NCBI GenBank assembly: GCA_963746605.1 | Contig: CAVVCH010000050.1 | Coordinates: 27,005-91,004 of the forward strand | Reading direction: 5' to 3' | Source: CAVQSS01 sp963746605 | GTDB lineage: Bacteria; Desulfobacterota; RBG-13-43-22 | DNA: 64,000 nt | In this document: positions 27,901-36,255 of the stretch, one piece after another | Position numbering within the stretch: position 1 is the first letter of the stretch | Layout of the letters: every line of letters begins with the position of its first letter | Notes under the pieces: generated by a model | Told to the model about the DNA's origin: nothing | Seen by the model: only the letters and a program-made list of their open reading frames with translations | The model's database searches: none | Program-made: the position numbers and the translations under genes

Positions 27901-28032
27901 ACCGCCAAGGCCGAAATCAACCCGGCCCTCTGCAAGGGTTGCGGCCTTTGTGTGGCCTCCTGCCGTTCCGGGGCAATCAATTTAAGAGGATTCGACCAGG
28001 GTCAGATCTTTGCCATGATCGATGCCGCCTAA
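24985..28032 (+). CDS. hdrA: Selenocysteine-containing HdrA, tandem form
   Basis: Reading UGA at 25183-25185 as Sec67 gives 1,015 residues; without it the frame is cut to 66 codons. HdrA is the FAD/iron-sulfur core of heterodisulfide-reductase complexes and the site of electron bifurcation. Order: FAD motif MIVGGGIAGMQAALDLA (17-33), TNDCAM-U-IISPKLVEVGR where the family has Cys, ferredoxin CIACGLCAEKCP, a CCMY cluster region, then a second, full HdrA unit with VFVCDCGINIAGVV, FAD motif VVGGGISGLTAALELA (near 605), a matching CVGSREPERPYCSRVCC region, and C-terminal 2[4Fe-4S] (CSRCGVCVAICP, CKGCGLCVASC). ACAGGAG precedes the ATG. Large HdrA proteins also occur in class II benzoyl-CoA reductase complexes (BamE). 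Confidence 0.92.
25183..25219 (+). promoter_or_regulatory. Bacterial SECIS element of hdrA
   Basis: UGA (25183-25185) is followed after 14 bases by a 7-bp stem GUUGGUC/GGCCGAC (25200-25206 with 25213-25219, two G-U pairs) closing the loop GAGGUC. The loop begins 21 bases after UGA and contains AGGUC, as I recall it from the apical loop of the E. coli fdhF SECIS. SelB would bind here to recruit selenocysteyl-tRNA. Confidence 0.8.
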
Positions 28033-28060
28033 AATTTGGACAAAAACACGTCCAAATTTT
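28031..28060. promoter_or_regulatory. Intra-operon hairpin after hdrA
   Basis: AAAATTTGGAC and GTCCAAATTTT form a perfect 11-bp stem with an 8-base loop, starting at the last codon of hdrA. No T run follows, so it is unlikely to be a full terminator; it may protect or mark the 3' end of the hdrA message or slow ribosomes before the next gene, 50 bases further on. Confidence 0.5.
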
Positions 28061-28110
28061 AGATAAAAAAATCTAGTAACGCTTCGCGCCAAGCGCAAAA
28101 AGGATTTGTC

Positions 28111-28545
28111 ATGAGTGAACCGTTTGAACCCAAAATCATCGCTTTTTTCTGTAACTGGTGCACCTACGGAGGGGCCGACCTGGCCGGCGTCAGCCGGTTG
28201 CAATATCCCCCGAACATCCGCGTCATCCGGATCCCCTGTACGGGCCGTCTGGATCCCAAATTCATCCTGGGGGCTTTTCGCCACGGGGCGGACGGCGTCT
28301 GGGTTTCCGGCTGCCACCCGGGAGATTGTCATTTCATCGCCGGCAACTATTACGCCCGGAGGAAATTTGCCCTTTTTAAAGGCCTCCTGGAACATATGGG
28401 TATCGAACCGGGACGTTTGCAATTTTCCTGGATATCATCGGCCGAGGCCACCAAGTTTCAACAGGTGGTTACGGAAGTTACCAACGATATCAAGACCATG
28501 GGGCCGTCCCCCCACTTCAGAAAACATTTGGCTGAGGTAGCTTAA
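28111..28545 (+). CDS. flxD: MvhD/FlxD-type electron-transfer subunit
   Basis: A 144-residue [2Fe-2S] protein that in Hdr complexes passes electrons from the hydrogenase or flavin module to HdrA. Diagnostic are IIAFFCNWCTYGGADLAGV at the N-terminus, PCTGRLDPKFILGAFRHGAD and WVSGCHPGDCHF. All cysteines are encoded as Cys here, unlike some relatives that carry Sec. The following gene starts at the very next base after its stop codon, indicating tight coupling. Confidence 0.9.
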   Translation: MSEPFEPKIIAFFCNWCTYGGADLAGVSRLQYPPNIRVIRIPCTGRLDPKFILGAFRHGADGVWVSGCHPGDCHFIAGNYYARRKFALFKGLLEHMGIEPGRLQFSWISSAEATKFQQVVTEVTNDIKTMGPSPHFRKHLAEVA

Positions 28546-29496
28546 ATGATGAATTATACGGAAAAAATACAGGAAGCGGCCAAACGGCTCCTCGCAGAGG
28601 GGAAGGTGGAGGTCGTCATCGGTTATCGCCGCGGGACTGTCCCCATGATGAATGAACCGATTCAAATTCGCCGGGCCGAGCAGGCGGATCAGCTTTACTG
28701 GGATTCCTTCTGCGGCGTCAATCTGGCCAATTATCTTCCCAAACGCACCGAACGGATCGCCGTCGTGGCCAAGGGCTGCGACAGCCGCAACATCGTCGTC
28801 CACCTTCAGGAAGGCCAGATCCAGCGGGATCAACTGGTCATCCTGGGCGCTCCCTGCCAGGGCATGCTGGACCGCCGGAAGGTTTGGGGCCGGCTTTCGG
28901 GGCGGGAACCCCTGGAAGTCCGAGAAGAAAAGGATCAGGTCCTGGTGGAAGGCCGCGGGTTTGAAGAGTGCTTCCCCCGGATGGAGTTGCTCCAGGATAA
29001 TTGCGCCATCTGTGTCCATCGGAATCCGGTTATCTACGATGAACTGGTGGGCGAGGCGGTCCCGGAGCAGACCGAGGTAGACCGGTACGAAGATATCCGG
29101 GCCGTGGAGGCCATGACCCCGGAGGAGAAGTGGCAATACTTCGAGCGATTGATCGAACCCTGCATCCGCTGCTACGCCTGTCGAAACGCCTGTCCCCAAT
29201 GTTACTGCCCCCTGTGCTTTGCGGATGAATCCAAACCGCAATGGGTAGGGAAGAGCCTGGATAAAACCGACCTGCGGACCTTTCATTTCATGCGAGCCTT
29301 TCACCTGGCCGGCCGCTGTACCGATTGCGGGGCCTGCGAACGGTCCTGCCCGGTAGGGATCAAGGTCCGGCAGTTTACCAAAAAACTGGAAAAGGACGTC
29401 TGGGACCGGTATCAGTTCGAGGCCGGGGTCATCGTCGAGGGCCGCCCGCCCCTGGATGTGTTCCTGCCCGATGACCTCCAGGAATTTATCAAATAA
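28546..29496 (+). CDS. flxC: FlxC-like iron-sulfur protein
   Basis: A 316-residue protein with an FrhB-like N-terminal part (IAVVAKGCDSRNIVVHLQEG, VILGAPCQGMLDRR) and two C-terminal 4Fe-4S clusters (CIRCYACRNACPQCYC and CTDCGACERSCPVGI); extra cysteines in CYCPLC may hold a further centre. Order and content match the third subunit of Flx (flavin oxidoreductase) modules linked to Hdr. It would carry electrons between the FlxA/FlxB part and FlxD-HdrA. Two ATG codons in a row at 28546 and 28549. Confidence 0.75.
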   Translation: MMNYTEKIQEAAKRLLAEGKVEVVIGYRRGTVPMMNEPIQIRRAEQADQLYWDSFCGVNLANYLPKRTERIAVVAKGCDSRNIVVHLQEGQIQRDQLVILGAPCQGMLDRRKVWGRLSGREPLEVREEKDQVLVEGRGFEECFPRMELLQDNCAICVHRNPVIYDELVGEAVPEQTEVDRYEDIRAVEAMTPEEKWQYFERLIEPCIRCYACRNACPQCYCPLCFADESKPQWVGKSLDKTDLRTFHFMRAFHLAGRCTDCGACERSCPVGIKVRQFTKKLEKDVWDRYQFEAGVIVEGRPPLDVFLPDDLQEFIK

Positions 29497-29522
29497 TACC
29501 ATACGGACTAAGGACCTGACAC

Positions 29523-30569
29523 ATGACTACCAAGAGTCTTGCCAAGAAAGATTTTGCCGCCTGGTTGCGCCGTCTCCGTCAGCAGTTTCAATTGATCGGA
29601 CCGGTTCAGCAGGGGGATCAGTTTAACTTCATCGCCCTCGGGGAAGAGGAAGAGCCGGATTTTTCCTTTCAAAACGCGCGGCTCTCTCCGAAACAATTGG
29701 TTCAGCCCCCGTCCGAACGGATGTTTCAGTTCAGTCTGGACCCCTCCGATCCGGAAGCCCATATATTGAAAGAATCCCCCTGGGATGAAACTCCCCGCCT
29801 TTTGCTGGGCGTCCGCCCCTGTGACGCTCAGGCACTAAAGCTGGTGGAGATAAACTTCATCAACCCCGAGTACCAGGATCCCTGGTGGCAGCATGGACGT
29901 GATACCCTCACTCTGGTAGGTTTGGGTTGCAACCAGCCCTGTTCCACCTGCTTTTGCACCTCGGTAGGCGGCGGCCCTTTCAACCCGGTCGGATTGGACG
30001 TCCTGCTGACCGATTTAGGGGAAACCTACCTGGTCCAGGCGATTACCGAAAAAGGGGAAGCCCTGCTTAAAGAGGCCGGCGAAGCCACCACCCCATCCGA
30101 CGATCAACAGCGGCAGGCGGAATCCATTCGGAAGGAAGCGGAAGCCGCCCTGCCCATACAAGTGGCTACCGATCGGCTTAAGGATCAACCCCTCTTGCCC
30201 CTTTTCAACGCCCCTTTTTGGGATGAGGTTCAGTTTTCCTGCATTAATTGCGGAACCTGCACCTACCTCTGCCCCACCTGTTGGTGTTTCGACATTCAGG
30301 ACGAAGTGGAAGGGACCCAAGGAATTCGAATGCGCAATTGGGATGCCTGTATGTATCCGCTGTTTACCCTGCACGGCTCCGGGCATAATCCCCGGGAGCA
30401 GAAACTGCAGCGGGTCCGGCAGCGGTTCATGCATAAATTGAAATATTTCGTGGATAAATATGGCAACGGAGTGGCCTGTGTCGGCTGCGGCCGCTGCGTT
30501 CAGTTCTGCCCGGTAAATATCGATATCCGGCGCGTCGGCAATCTTATGAACGCCTTTGAGGCGAAATAG
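29523..30569 (+). CDS. flxB: FlxB-like 4Fe-4S dicluster protein
   Basis: A 348-residue protein resembling the beta subunit of sulfhydrogenases and anaerobic sulfite reductase A. LLGVRPCDAQALKLVE and GLGCNQPCSTCFC lie in the first half; near the C-terminus are two ferredoxin-type motifs, CINCGTCTYLCPTCWCFD and CVGCGRCVQFCPVNID. It probably wires the NAD(P)H-oxidising FlxA to the rest of the complex. The 14-base overlap with the longest frame of the next gene disappears if that gene starts at GTG 30583. Confidence 0.82.
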   Translation: MTTKSLAKKDFAAWLRRLRQQFQLIGPVQQGDQFNFIALGEEEEPDFSFQNARLSPKQLVQPPSERMFQFSLDPSDPEAHILKESPWDETPRLLLGVRPCDAQALKLVEINFINPEYQDPWWQHGRDTLTLVGLGCNQPCSTCFCTSVGGGPFNPVGLDVLLTDLGETYLVQAITEKGEALLKEAGEATTPSDDQQRQAESIRKEAEAALPIQVATDRLKDQPLLPLFNAPFWDEVQFSCINCGTCTYLCPTCWCFDIQDEVEGTQGIRMRNWDACMYPLFTLHGSGHNPREQKLQRVRQRFMHKLKYFVDKYGNGVACVGCGRCVQFCPVNIDIRRVGNLMNAFEAK

Positions 30570-30582
30570 AGGGGGTGTCTTC

Positions 30583-31425
30583 GTGGTAAATCCCTATAAA
30601 CCCTATCCGGTCCGCATCGATCAGATCGTCACCGAGACCGAAGACCGGAACTTGAAAACGTTTAAATTCGTTTTCCTGGATCCGGAAGACGAACAGCGCT
30701 TTTCCTACCATTCGGGCCAGTTCGCCGAACTGTCCATAGCCGGGAGGGGAGAAATTCCCATCGGAATCGCCTCTTCCCCCACGGAACAGGGATTCATTAA
30801 GTTCACGGTCAACAAAGTCGGGTTGGTGTCCTCCTTTCTCCATAATATGAAGGAAGGAGAAATTATGGGGGTCCGGGGACCCCTAGGCAATTGGTATCCC
30901 CTGGAGGAAATGGAAGGGAAAAACATCGTCATCGTGGCCGGCGGTTTTGCCTTCACCACCTTGCGGTCCACCATCATCTATCTCTTGGAACCCGCTAATC
31001 GATCTCGTTTTAAGGACATTACGGTTGTTTACGGGGCCCGTTCACCGGGCATGCTCCTTTACAAGGACGAGTTGGCCGCCTGGGAAGCCCGGGACGACAT
31101 CAAAATGCACATTACCGTGGACGGTACCGACGACCCGGACTGGAAATACAACGTGGGTTTCGTCCCGGCCATCACCGAAAAGAAGGCCCCCGGCGCCAAA
31201 GACGCCTTTGCCCTGGTCTGCGGTCCGCCCATTATGATCAAGTTCACCCAGCCGGTGCTGGAAAAATTGGGCTTTCCCGCGGAACGGATCATCATGAGTC
31301 TGGAAAACCGGATGAAGTGCGGCATCGGTATGTGCGGCCGTTGCAGCGTAGGCCCGGAATTTGTCTGCAAGGACGGCCCGGTCTTTACCCTGGCCAAACT
31401 GAATACGCTGCCCAAAGAATATTAA
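30583..31425 (+). CDS. flxA: FlxA-like NAD(P)H:acceptor oxidoreductase
   Basis: A 280-residue ferredoxin-NADP reductase-fold protein: FAD domain with FSYHSGQFAELSIAG and IGIASSPTEQGF, NAD(P) domain with IVIVAGGFAFTTLRS and FALVCGPPIMIKF, and a C-terminal [2Fe-2S] group from CGIGMCGRCSVGPEFVC. It is the entry point for NADH electrons in Flx-Hdr complexes. I choose GTG 30583 because GGGGGTG lies five bases upstream; the longer frame starts inside flxB. Confidence 0.88.
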   Translation: MVNPYKPYPVRIDQIVTETEDRNLKTFKFVFLDPEDEQRFSYHSGQFAELSIAGRGEIPIGIASSPTEQGFIKFTVNKVGLVSSFLHNMKEGEIMGVRGPLGNWYPLEEMEGKNIVIVAGGFAFTTLRSTIIYLLEPANRSRFKDITVVYGARSPGMLLYKDELAAWEARDDIKMHITVDGTDDPDWKYNVGFVPAITEKKAPGAKDAFALVCGPPIMIKFTQPVLEKLGFPAERIIMSLENRMKCGIGMCGRCSVGPEFVCKDGPVFTLAKLNTLPKEY

Positions 31426-31495
31426 GTATTGTAATTCGCCAAACAAAGGGATATATTTTAACCGTTTATTATTTTTCCACGTAAGGAGTGTTGCT

Positions 31496-32806
31496 ATGGC
31501 TGAACCCCTCAAGGTAAACAAGAAGAACAGAAAACTGGCCGTGGATGCCAAGATGGCCGATCTCTGTTTCACCTGCGGCACCTGCGCCGGCGGTTGCCCG
31601 GTGACGGGGATAGACGGCTTCGATCCCCGCAAGGCCATCCGCATGGCCGCCCTGGGACTGGATGATGAGTTGATTGAATCCCGCTGGCCCTGGATCTGCA
31701 CCCTCTGCGGCCGCTGCGAGAACCAGTGCCCCATGGGAATCAATTTGATGAAGACCTTCCGCAAGGCCCGTGGTCTTCGGGCTCGCGACAAGGTGCCGGG
31801 TCCCATCCACAAAGGGACCATGATGAACCTGCAACGGGGCAACAACCTGGGTATCCCCCGGGATGATTTCCTGGGTCTCCTGGCCGACCTGGGGCAGGAA
31901 TTGGCGGCCGATGGGTGCCCGGGCTTCTACGTGCCGGTGGATAAAAAAGGCGCCAATATCATTACCACGGTCAACTCCAAAGAGCCCTTCGGCGAACCGG
32001 ACGACATGAAATTCTGGTGGAAGATTTTCTACGCCGCCAAGGAGGACTGGACCGTTTCCTCCACCAATTGGGAAGGGGTTAACTGGGGTCTTTTCTCCGG
32101 AGACGACCCGGCCTGGAAAGAACAAGTGGGACGCGTACTGGAAAATGCCAGGAGGTTGGAATGTAAAACCCTCCTCCTACCGGAGTGAGGCCACGCCTAC
32201 TTTGCGACCCGTGTTGGTCTGCAAAACTGGTTCCCGGAAGCCTTCAAGGAATTTAAAATTATCAATGTGTTCGAGCTGATGATTGAGTATATTCAGAGCG
32301 GTCGGGTGACCATCGACAAATCCCGACACCCGCAATTGACCACGGCCCACGATCCCTGCAACTACACCCGAAAGAGCCAGATGGTCTTGGGCAAGAGCTA
32401 TGGCCCGGAGATCCGCTGGATCACCCAGCAGTTGGTGGATAATTACGTGGATATGTATCCGGCGGATATGAACAATTATTGCTGCGGTGCCGGCGGCGGG
32501 GCCTGGGCCATGCCCTATGATAAGGAACGGATCTACTACGGCCGGGTCAAGGCCAAACAGATCCTCGAAACCGGGGCCGAACTGGTGGTGGCCCCCTGCC
32601 ACAACTGCCGGGACCAGATCATGAAGGGCCTGACCAAGGAATACCAGTTGCCCATTGAGACCATGTATCTTTGGGAACTTCTGGCGGAATCCATCGTCAT
32701 CGAACCCTGGAACGATGAGGAGATCGCCAAGGCCACCGCCCTACGCGACGCCCAGTTTGAACGGGACGGCGTGGTCCTGGAAGAGATGGAAGAGGAAGAA
32801 GAATAA
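31496..32806 (+). CDS. hdrCB: Selenocysteine-containing HdrC-HdrB fusion
   Basis: Reading UGA at 32186-32188 as Sec231 joins two frames into 436 residues. The N-terminal HdrC part has two 4Fe-4S motifs (CFTCGTCAGGCP, CTLCGRCENQCP). The HdrB (CCG-domain) part begins LLLPE-U-GHAY, where related proteins have PECGHAY, and continues HDPCNY, YCCGAGGGAWAMP and APCHNCRD. CCG domains bind the non-cubane clusters that cleave disulfides, so Sec would sit at or near the catalytic iron-sulfur centre. AAGGAG precedes ATG 31496. The fusion also resembles HdrD-type/BamD proteins. The real partner (DsrC-like disulfide, or another carrier) is not in the window. Confidence 0.9.
32186..32225 (+). promoter_or_regulatory. 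Bacterial SECIS element of hdrCB
   Basis: After UGA (32186-32188), UUUGC-GACC (32201-32209) pairs with GGUC-u-GCAAA (32216-32225): nine base pairs with one bulged U at 32220, loop CGUGUU at 32210-32215. The loop starts 21 bases after UGA, exactly the spacing seen in hdrA, and contains the GU typical of bacterial SECIS loops. Confidence 0.78.
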
Positions 32807-32830
32807 TTGGTTTCAACTTAATCATTCATC

Positions 32831-32861
32831 AAGGGTCTTGCCTCGGTAAGACCCTTTTTTT
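32831..32861 (+). terminator. Terminator of the Hdr-Flx operon
   Basis: AAGGGTCTT (32831-32839) and AAGACCCTT (32848-32856) form a 9-bp stem with loop GCCTCGGT, followed by seven T residues, 25 bases after the hdrCB stop codon. Confidence 0.92.
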
Positions 32862-32902
32862 ATTTAGTTCGAAAGCAGAAACGTGGTACCACAAGACATT
32901 CA

Positions 32903-32943
32903 TTAATAATTAATTATTAACAATTGATTATTAATTATTAATA
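32903..32943. repeat. AT-rich repeat, second copy
   Basis: Stacked TTAATTATTAA/CAATTGATTATT palindromes, close kin of the stretch at 1460-1500. The surrounding interval 32862-33104 holds no gene; I see no clear promoter box for the next gene in it. Confidence 0.5.
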
Positions 32944-33104
32944 TTAACACGTTAACCTGTTTCAACTTCTTTAGTGTCATCATTCGTGGCGGTCCCACGG
33001 GGCAGAAGGTTTAGTACTAAAACAGATTTCAGCACCGTTTGATATTGTTAATAAGCTGTTGCCCCTCTTTTGGGGGGGAATTCCAAACAGAAAACAGGTT
33101 TACT

Positions 33105-34697
33105 ATGCTCAGTTTAATGCGGAAACACGCTCAATCCTGGTTGATAAAAATCGCCCTGTTCATTGTGGCCCTCGTTTTTGTTTTTTGGGGGGTGGGCAGC
33201 TTCAAATCCGACCCGGCCGCCAAGGTGGCCACGGTAAACGGAAAAACCATTACTCAAAACGAATACCGGCAGGCCTATCAGCAATACCTTCAGATGCTGC
33301 AGGGCCAGGGGGGCGGACGTTTGGATGAAAAGACCCTTCAGGAAATGAAGGTCAAGAAGAAAGTCCTGGATCTGCTCATCCAAAAACAGATCATGGCCGA
33401 TCTGGGAAAAAAAATGGGATTTTCCGTGGGTCCGGAAGAACTGGCCCGGAAGATCCAGCAAATCCCGGCCTTCCAGGAAAACGGCAAATTCAATCCGTCC
33501 CGCTACCGGCAACTCCTGCAGATGAACCGGATGAACCCGGAGGAATTCGAGGCCGAACAAGCTTCCGCCCTATTGGAGGAACGACTGCGCTCCTTTATCG
33601 GGGATTTCGTGAAAATCGAACCTGAAGAGGTCCGCAATTTCTATAACTATCTTTCCGATGAAACAAATCTGAACCTGATCCGGTTTTCCCAGGCCGATTT
33701 TGAAAAGAAAATCGCCTCCAATCCCGATCAAATCAAGGCCTTTTTTGCTAAAAACTCCAGCCGTTATCAAAACCCGGCCGAAGTCCGGGTCCGCTACCTG
33801 GAGATCGATCCGCAGGGCTTCGAAGGCTCGGTAGAGGTCTCGGAAAAAGAGGTGCAGGGCTATTACCAGCAGAACCAAGCCAAATTTCAGGATCCCAAGA
33901 AAAACCAGCCCCTACCCTTGGAGCAGGTTGGAGAAAAAATCCGGCAAACCCTGAAACGGGATAAAGCCCAGGATATCGCCCGACAGAAGGCGGAAGACCT
34001 GTATGATCAACTGCTATTGTCAGGGGACCTGAAAGCCTTTGGATCCAAGGTCAAGGCAGCGGTTCAAGAAACCGGCTGGCTGATCCAGGGAAAACCCGGC
34101 GCCGGTTTAGAGGGGGAGAAGGCTTTTTATGACCAGGCCTTTGCCCTAAAAAAAGGCGGAATCAGCTCCGTTCTGGATCTGGGGCCCCAGCGGGGCTATT
34201 TTATTCTTCAATCCGTCGATCGTAAAGAGACGCAACCCATGACCTTCGCCCAGGCCGCCCCTCGAGTGGAACAGGACTGGAAAGCCGAACAAGCCTCGCT
34301 CCTGGCTCAATCCGAGGCGGAAAAGTTCCTAAAGGAAGCCCGGCAGCGTAAGGACTGGACGACCCTGGCCCGAGAAAAAAATCTGACCGTCGAAGAAACC
34401 GGATTCTTCTCCCGATTCAAGAACCTCCCTGCCTGGGCCAATACCCCGGAAAATTTCCAGGCAGCCTCAAGCCTGAGTGCCGACCATCCCCTGCCGGATA
34501 AACCGTTGAAGGTCGGGGCTGACCAAGTGGTTATCGGATTCAAGGCCTATCGAGCGGCTTCTCCGGAAGAGTTCAATCAGCAGAAAGACCGTTTCACCAC
34601 GGTGCTGCGTCAGCAAAAGACCGGCCGGTTACTGGAGGAGTGGACCAAAGCCCTGCAGCGGCAAGCCAAGATCAAATTGTACCAGGAATTTGAATAG
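33105..34697 (+). CDS. PpiD/SurA-type periplasmic folding factor
   Basis: A 530-residue protein anchored by one N-terminal membrane helix (WLIKIALFIVALVFVFWGVG) with the rest in the periplasm, as in PpiD. After it comes the SurA N-terminal-like helical domain (VATVNGKTITQNEYRQAYQQ) and a parvulin-like region in which the usual HILI strand is missing: KFQDPKKN runs straight into PLPLEQVGEKIRQTL. The prolyl isomerase activity is therefore doubtful and a chaperone role more likely. Start placed at MLSLMRKHAQ, near the helix; the longer frame from 33039 is unlikely. Confidence 0.8.
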   Translation: MLSLMRKHAQSWLIKIALFIVALVFVFWGVGSFKSDPAAKVATVNGKTITQNEYRQAYQQYLQMLQGQGGGRLDEKTLQEMKVKKKVLDLLIQKQIMADLGKKMGFSVGPEELARKIQQIPAFQENGKFNPSRYRQLLQMNRMNPEEFEAEQASALLEERLRSFIGDFVKIEPEEVRNFYNYLSDETNLNLIRFSQADFEKKIASNPDQIKAFFAKNSSRYQNPAEVRVRYLEIDPQGFEGSVEVSEKEVQGYYQQNQAKFQDPKKNQPLPLEQVGEKIRQTLKRDKAQDIARQKAEDLYDQLLLSGDLKAFGSKVKAAVQETGWLIQGKPGAGLEGEKAFYDQAFALKKGGISSVLDLGPQRGYFILQSVDRKETQPMTFAQAAPRVEQDWKAEQASLLAQSEAEKFLKEARQRKDWTTLAREKNLTVEETGFFSRFKNLPAWANTPENFQAASSLSADHPLPDKPLKVGADQVVIGFKAYRAASPEEFNQQKDRFTTVLRQQKTGRLLEEWTKALQRQAKIKLYQEFE

Positions 34698-34781
34698 GCC
34701 CCTCGGGTCAGGTCAATTCCCAGGGCTGACGCCGGCGACTGAAAGGCCCCAGTCTTCCTCCAAAAGCCGGGCTTCAAACCC

Positions 34782-36227
34782 ATGAGCCTGCTAAAGCAAG
34801 CCCGAAAAAATATCGCCCTGAAATTTGTCACGGAAGCGGTCATACGTCTCTTGGCCATGCTCTTTATCGTCATCTTGGCCCGCCGCTTGGGCGACCGCGA
34901 TTATGGAAAATACTCTCTGGTTTTTTACTTCGCCGGATTGATCACTATCTTCTGCGATCTGGGGTTAAACACCCTGCTGGTCCGTGAGGTTTCCCGCCGT
35001 CCTGACCTGCTGCCGGCTTATGCCGGAAATATCCTCTCCCTTAAAGGTCTGCTCTCTCTGGGGGTCCTCCTACTGACCCTGGCGTTGCTGCCGGTCCTGG
35101 GCTATCCCTGGGAGATGGTCCTCTTGATTTTCCTGGGGGTGCTGAGCCTCATCGGCAATCATCTAGTGGAATTTCTGGCCGCCCTGACCAACAGCCTGGA
35201 AAAATTTGAATACGAGCTGGCCATCAAAAGTCTCAATAAAGGCCTGGTGGTTCTGATCGGGCTGTTCACTCTTTGGGCCGGGGCCGGTTTATGGGGCTTG
35301 ATCATTATAATGGTCCTGGCGCAAGGGATCAGCCTGCTGTTAAACGGAGGCATCATCTGGAAACGGATCACCCCCCTCTCGCTGAAAAGGGACCTTTCTT
35401 TCTGGAAGCATCTCCTCCGCGTCACCTGGCCTATCGGGCTATCTTTTCTTTTTGTGACCGCCTATGTCCGTTTGGACATTATTCTCCTCTCGCTATTGCG
35501 GTCCGGGACGGCCGAGATCGGCTGGTACTCGGTCCCGGTCAAGATCATCGAGGCCTTTTCCATCTTCCCCTATCTGATCATGTCCGGCCTTTTTCCCATT
35601 TTTTCCCAATTGGGAGACCGGGACCAGGCCCTGCTTAAGGAGGCCTATCAAAAGTCCTTAGGCTATCTGGTGATGGTAGCCATCCCTTTGGTGTTGATCA
35701 CCTTCCACCTGGCCGATCCCTGGCTGATGGTCGTTTTCGGGCCCCTTTTCCAGAATTCCATCCTTTCCTTAGAGATCATTATCTGGGTGGTCCCGTTCAT
35801 TTTCGTCCATTACGCTCTGGTGCACATCCTTTTCTCCCTGAATCGAGAAAGATTGATCATTTTGGGCAGCGCCCTCGCGCTGATTTTCAACTTGGGGGGC
35901 AACCTCCTGCTTCTGCCCCGCTATGGGTACCTGGGGGCCAGTGCCCTGACCGTGGTCACCGAAGCGCTCCTGGTATCTTTTTATCTCTTTCACTTGCAGC
36001 GCTCTTTTCTGCGTCTCCCCCTGCTCAAAAAGACGGTCTCCTTGGCCCTCAGCGGCGGGGTGATGGCAATTGCTTTCTGGGCGTTTAAGGCCCTGCCGGC
36101 CGGCCTGTATTGTTTGATCGCTTTAGGCGGCTACGCGGCGGCGCTGATCCTGTTCCGTTTGCTGGTCGGGGAGGATTGGCAATTGGTCAAAAAGCTATTC
36201 ACTTATTCTACCGGGTATCCCCGGTAG
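34782..36227 (+). CDS. Polysaccharide flippase (MATE/Wzx-like)
   Basis: A 481-residue integral membrane protein with about 12-14 hydrophobic helices and the N-terminal pattern of Wzx-type flippases (LARRLGDRDYGKYSLVFYFA..ITIFCDLGLNTLLVREV). It moves lipid-linked oligosaccharide units to the outer face of the inner membrane. Three glycosyltransferase genes follow closely, so the four are likely one cell-surface glycan operon. No polymerase or ligase gene is visible. Confidence 0.85.
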   Translation: MSLLKQARKNIALKFVTEAVIRLLAMLFIVILARRLGDRDYGKYSLVFYFAGLITIFCDLGLNTLLVREVSRRPDLLPAYAGNILSLKGLLSLGVLLLTLALLPVLGYPWEMVLLIFLGVLSLIGNHLVEFLAALTNSLEKFEYELAIKSLNKGLVVLIGLFTLWAGAGLWGLIIIMVLAQGISLLLNGGIIWKRITPLSLKRDLSFWKHLLRVTWPIGLSFLFVTAYVRLDIILLSLLRSGTAEIGWYSVPVKIIEAFSIFPYLIMSGLFPIFSQLGDRDQALLKEAYQKSLGYLVMVAIPLVLITFHLADPWLMVVFGPLFQNSILSLEIIIWVVPFIFVHYALVHILFSLNRERLIILGSALALIFNLGGNLLLLPRYGYLGASALTVVTEALLVSFYLFHLQRSFLRLPLLKKTVSLALSGGVMAIAFWAFKALPAGLYCLIALGGYAAALILFRLLVGEDWQLVKKLFTYSTGYPR

Positions 36228-36255
36228 AAAGCGGTCGTTATCACCCGGGTTGGCC

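Noticed and set aside
24985..32806. Operon as a complete class II benzoyl-CoA reductase (Bam) cluster
   Set aside because: No BamB (tungsten aldehyde-oxidoreductase-like) or BamC gene, and the FlxA/FlxB subunits are present instead; only a relationship to BamD-F can be argued.
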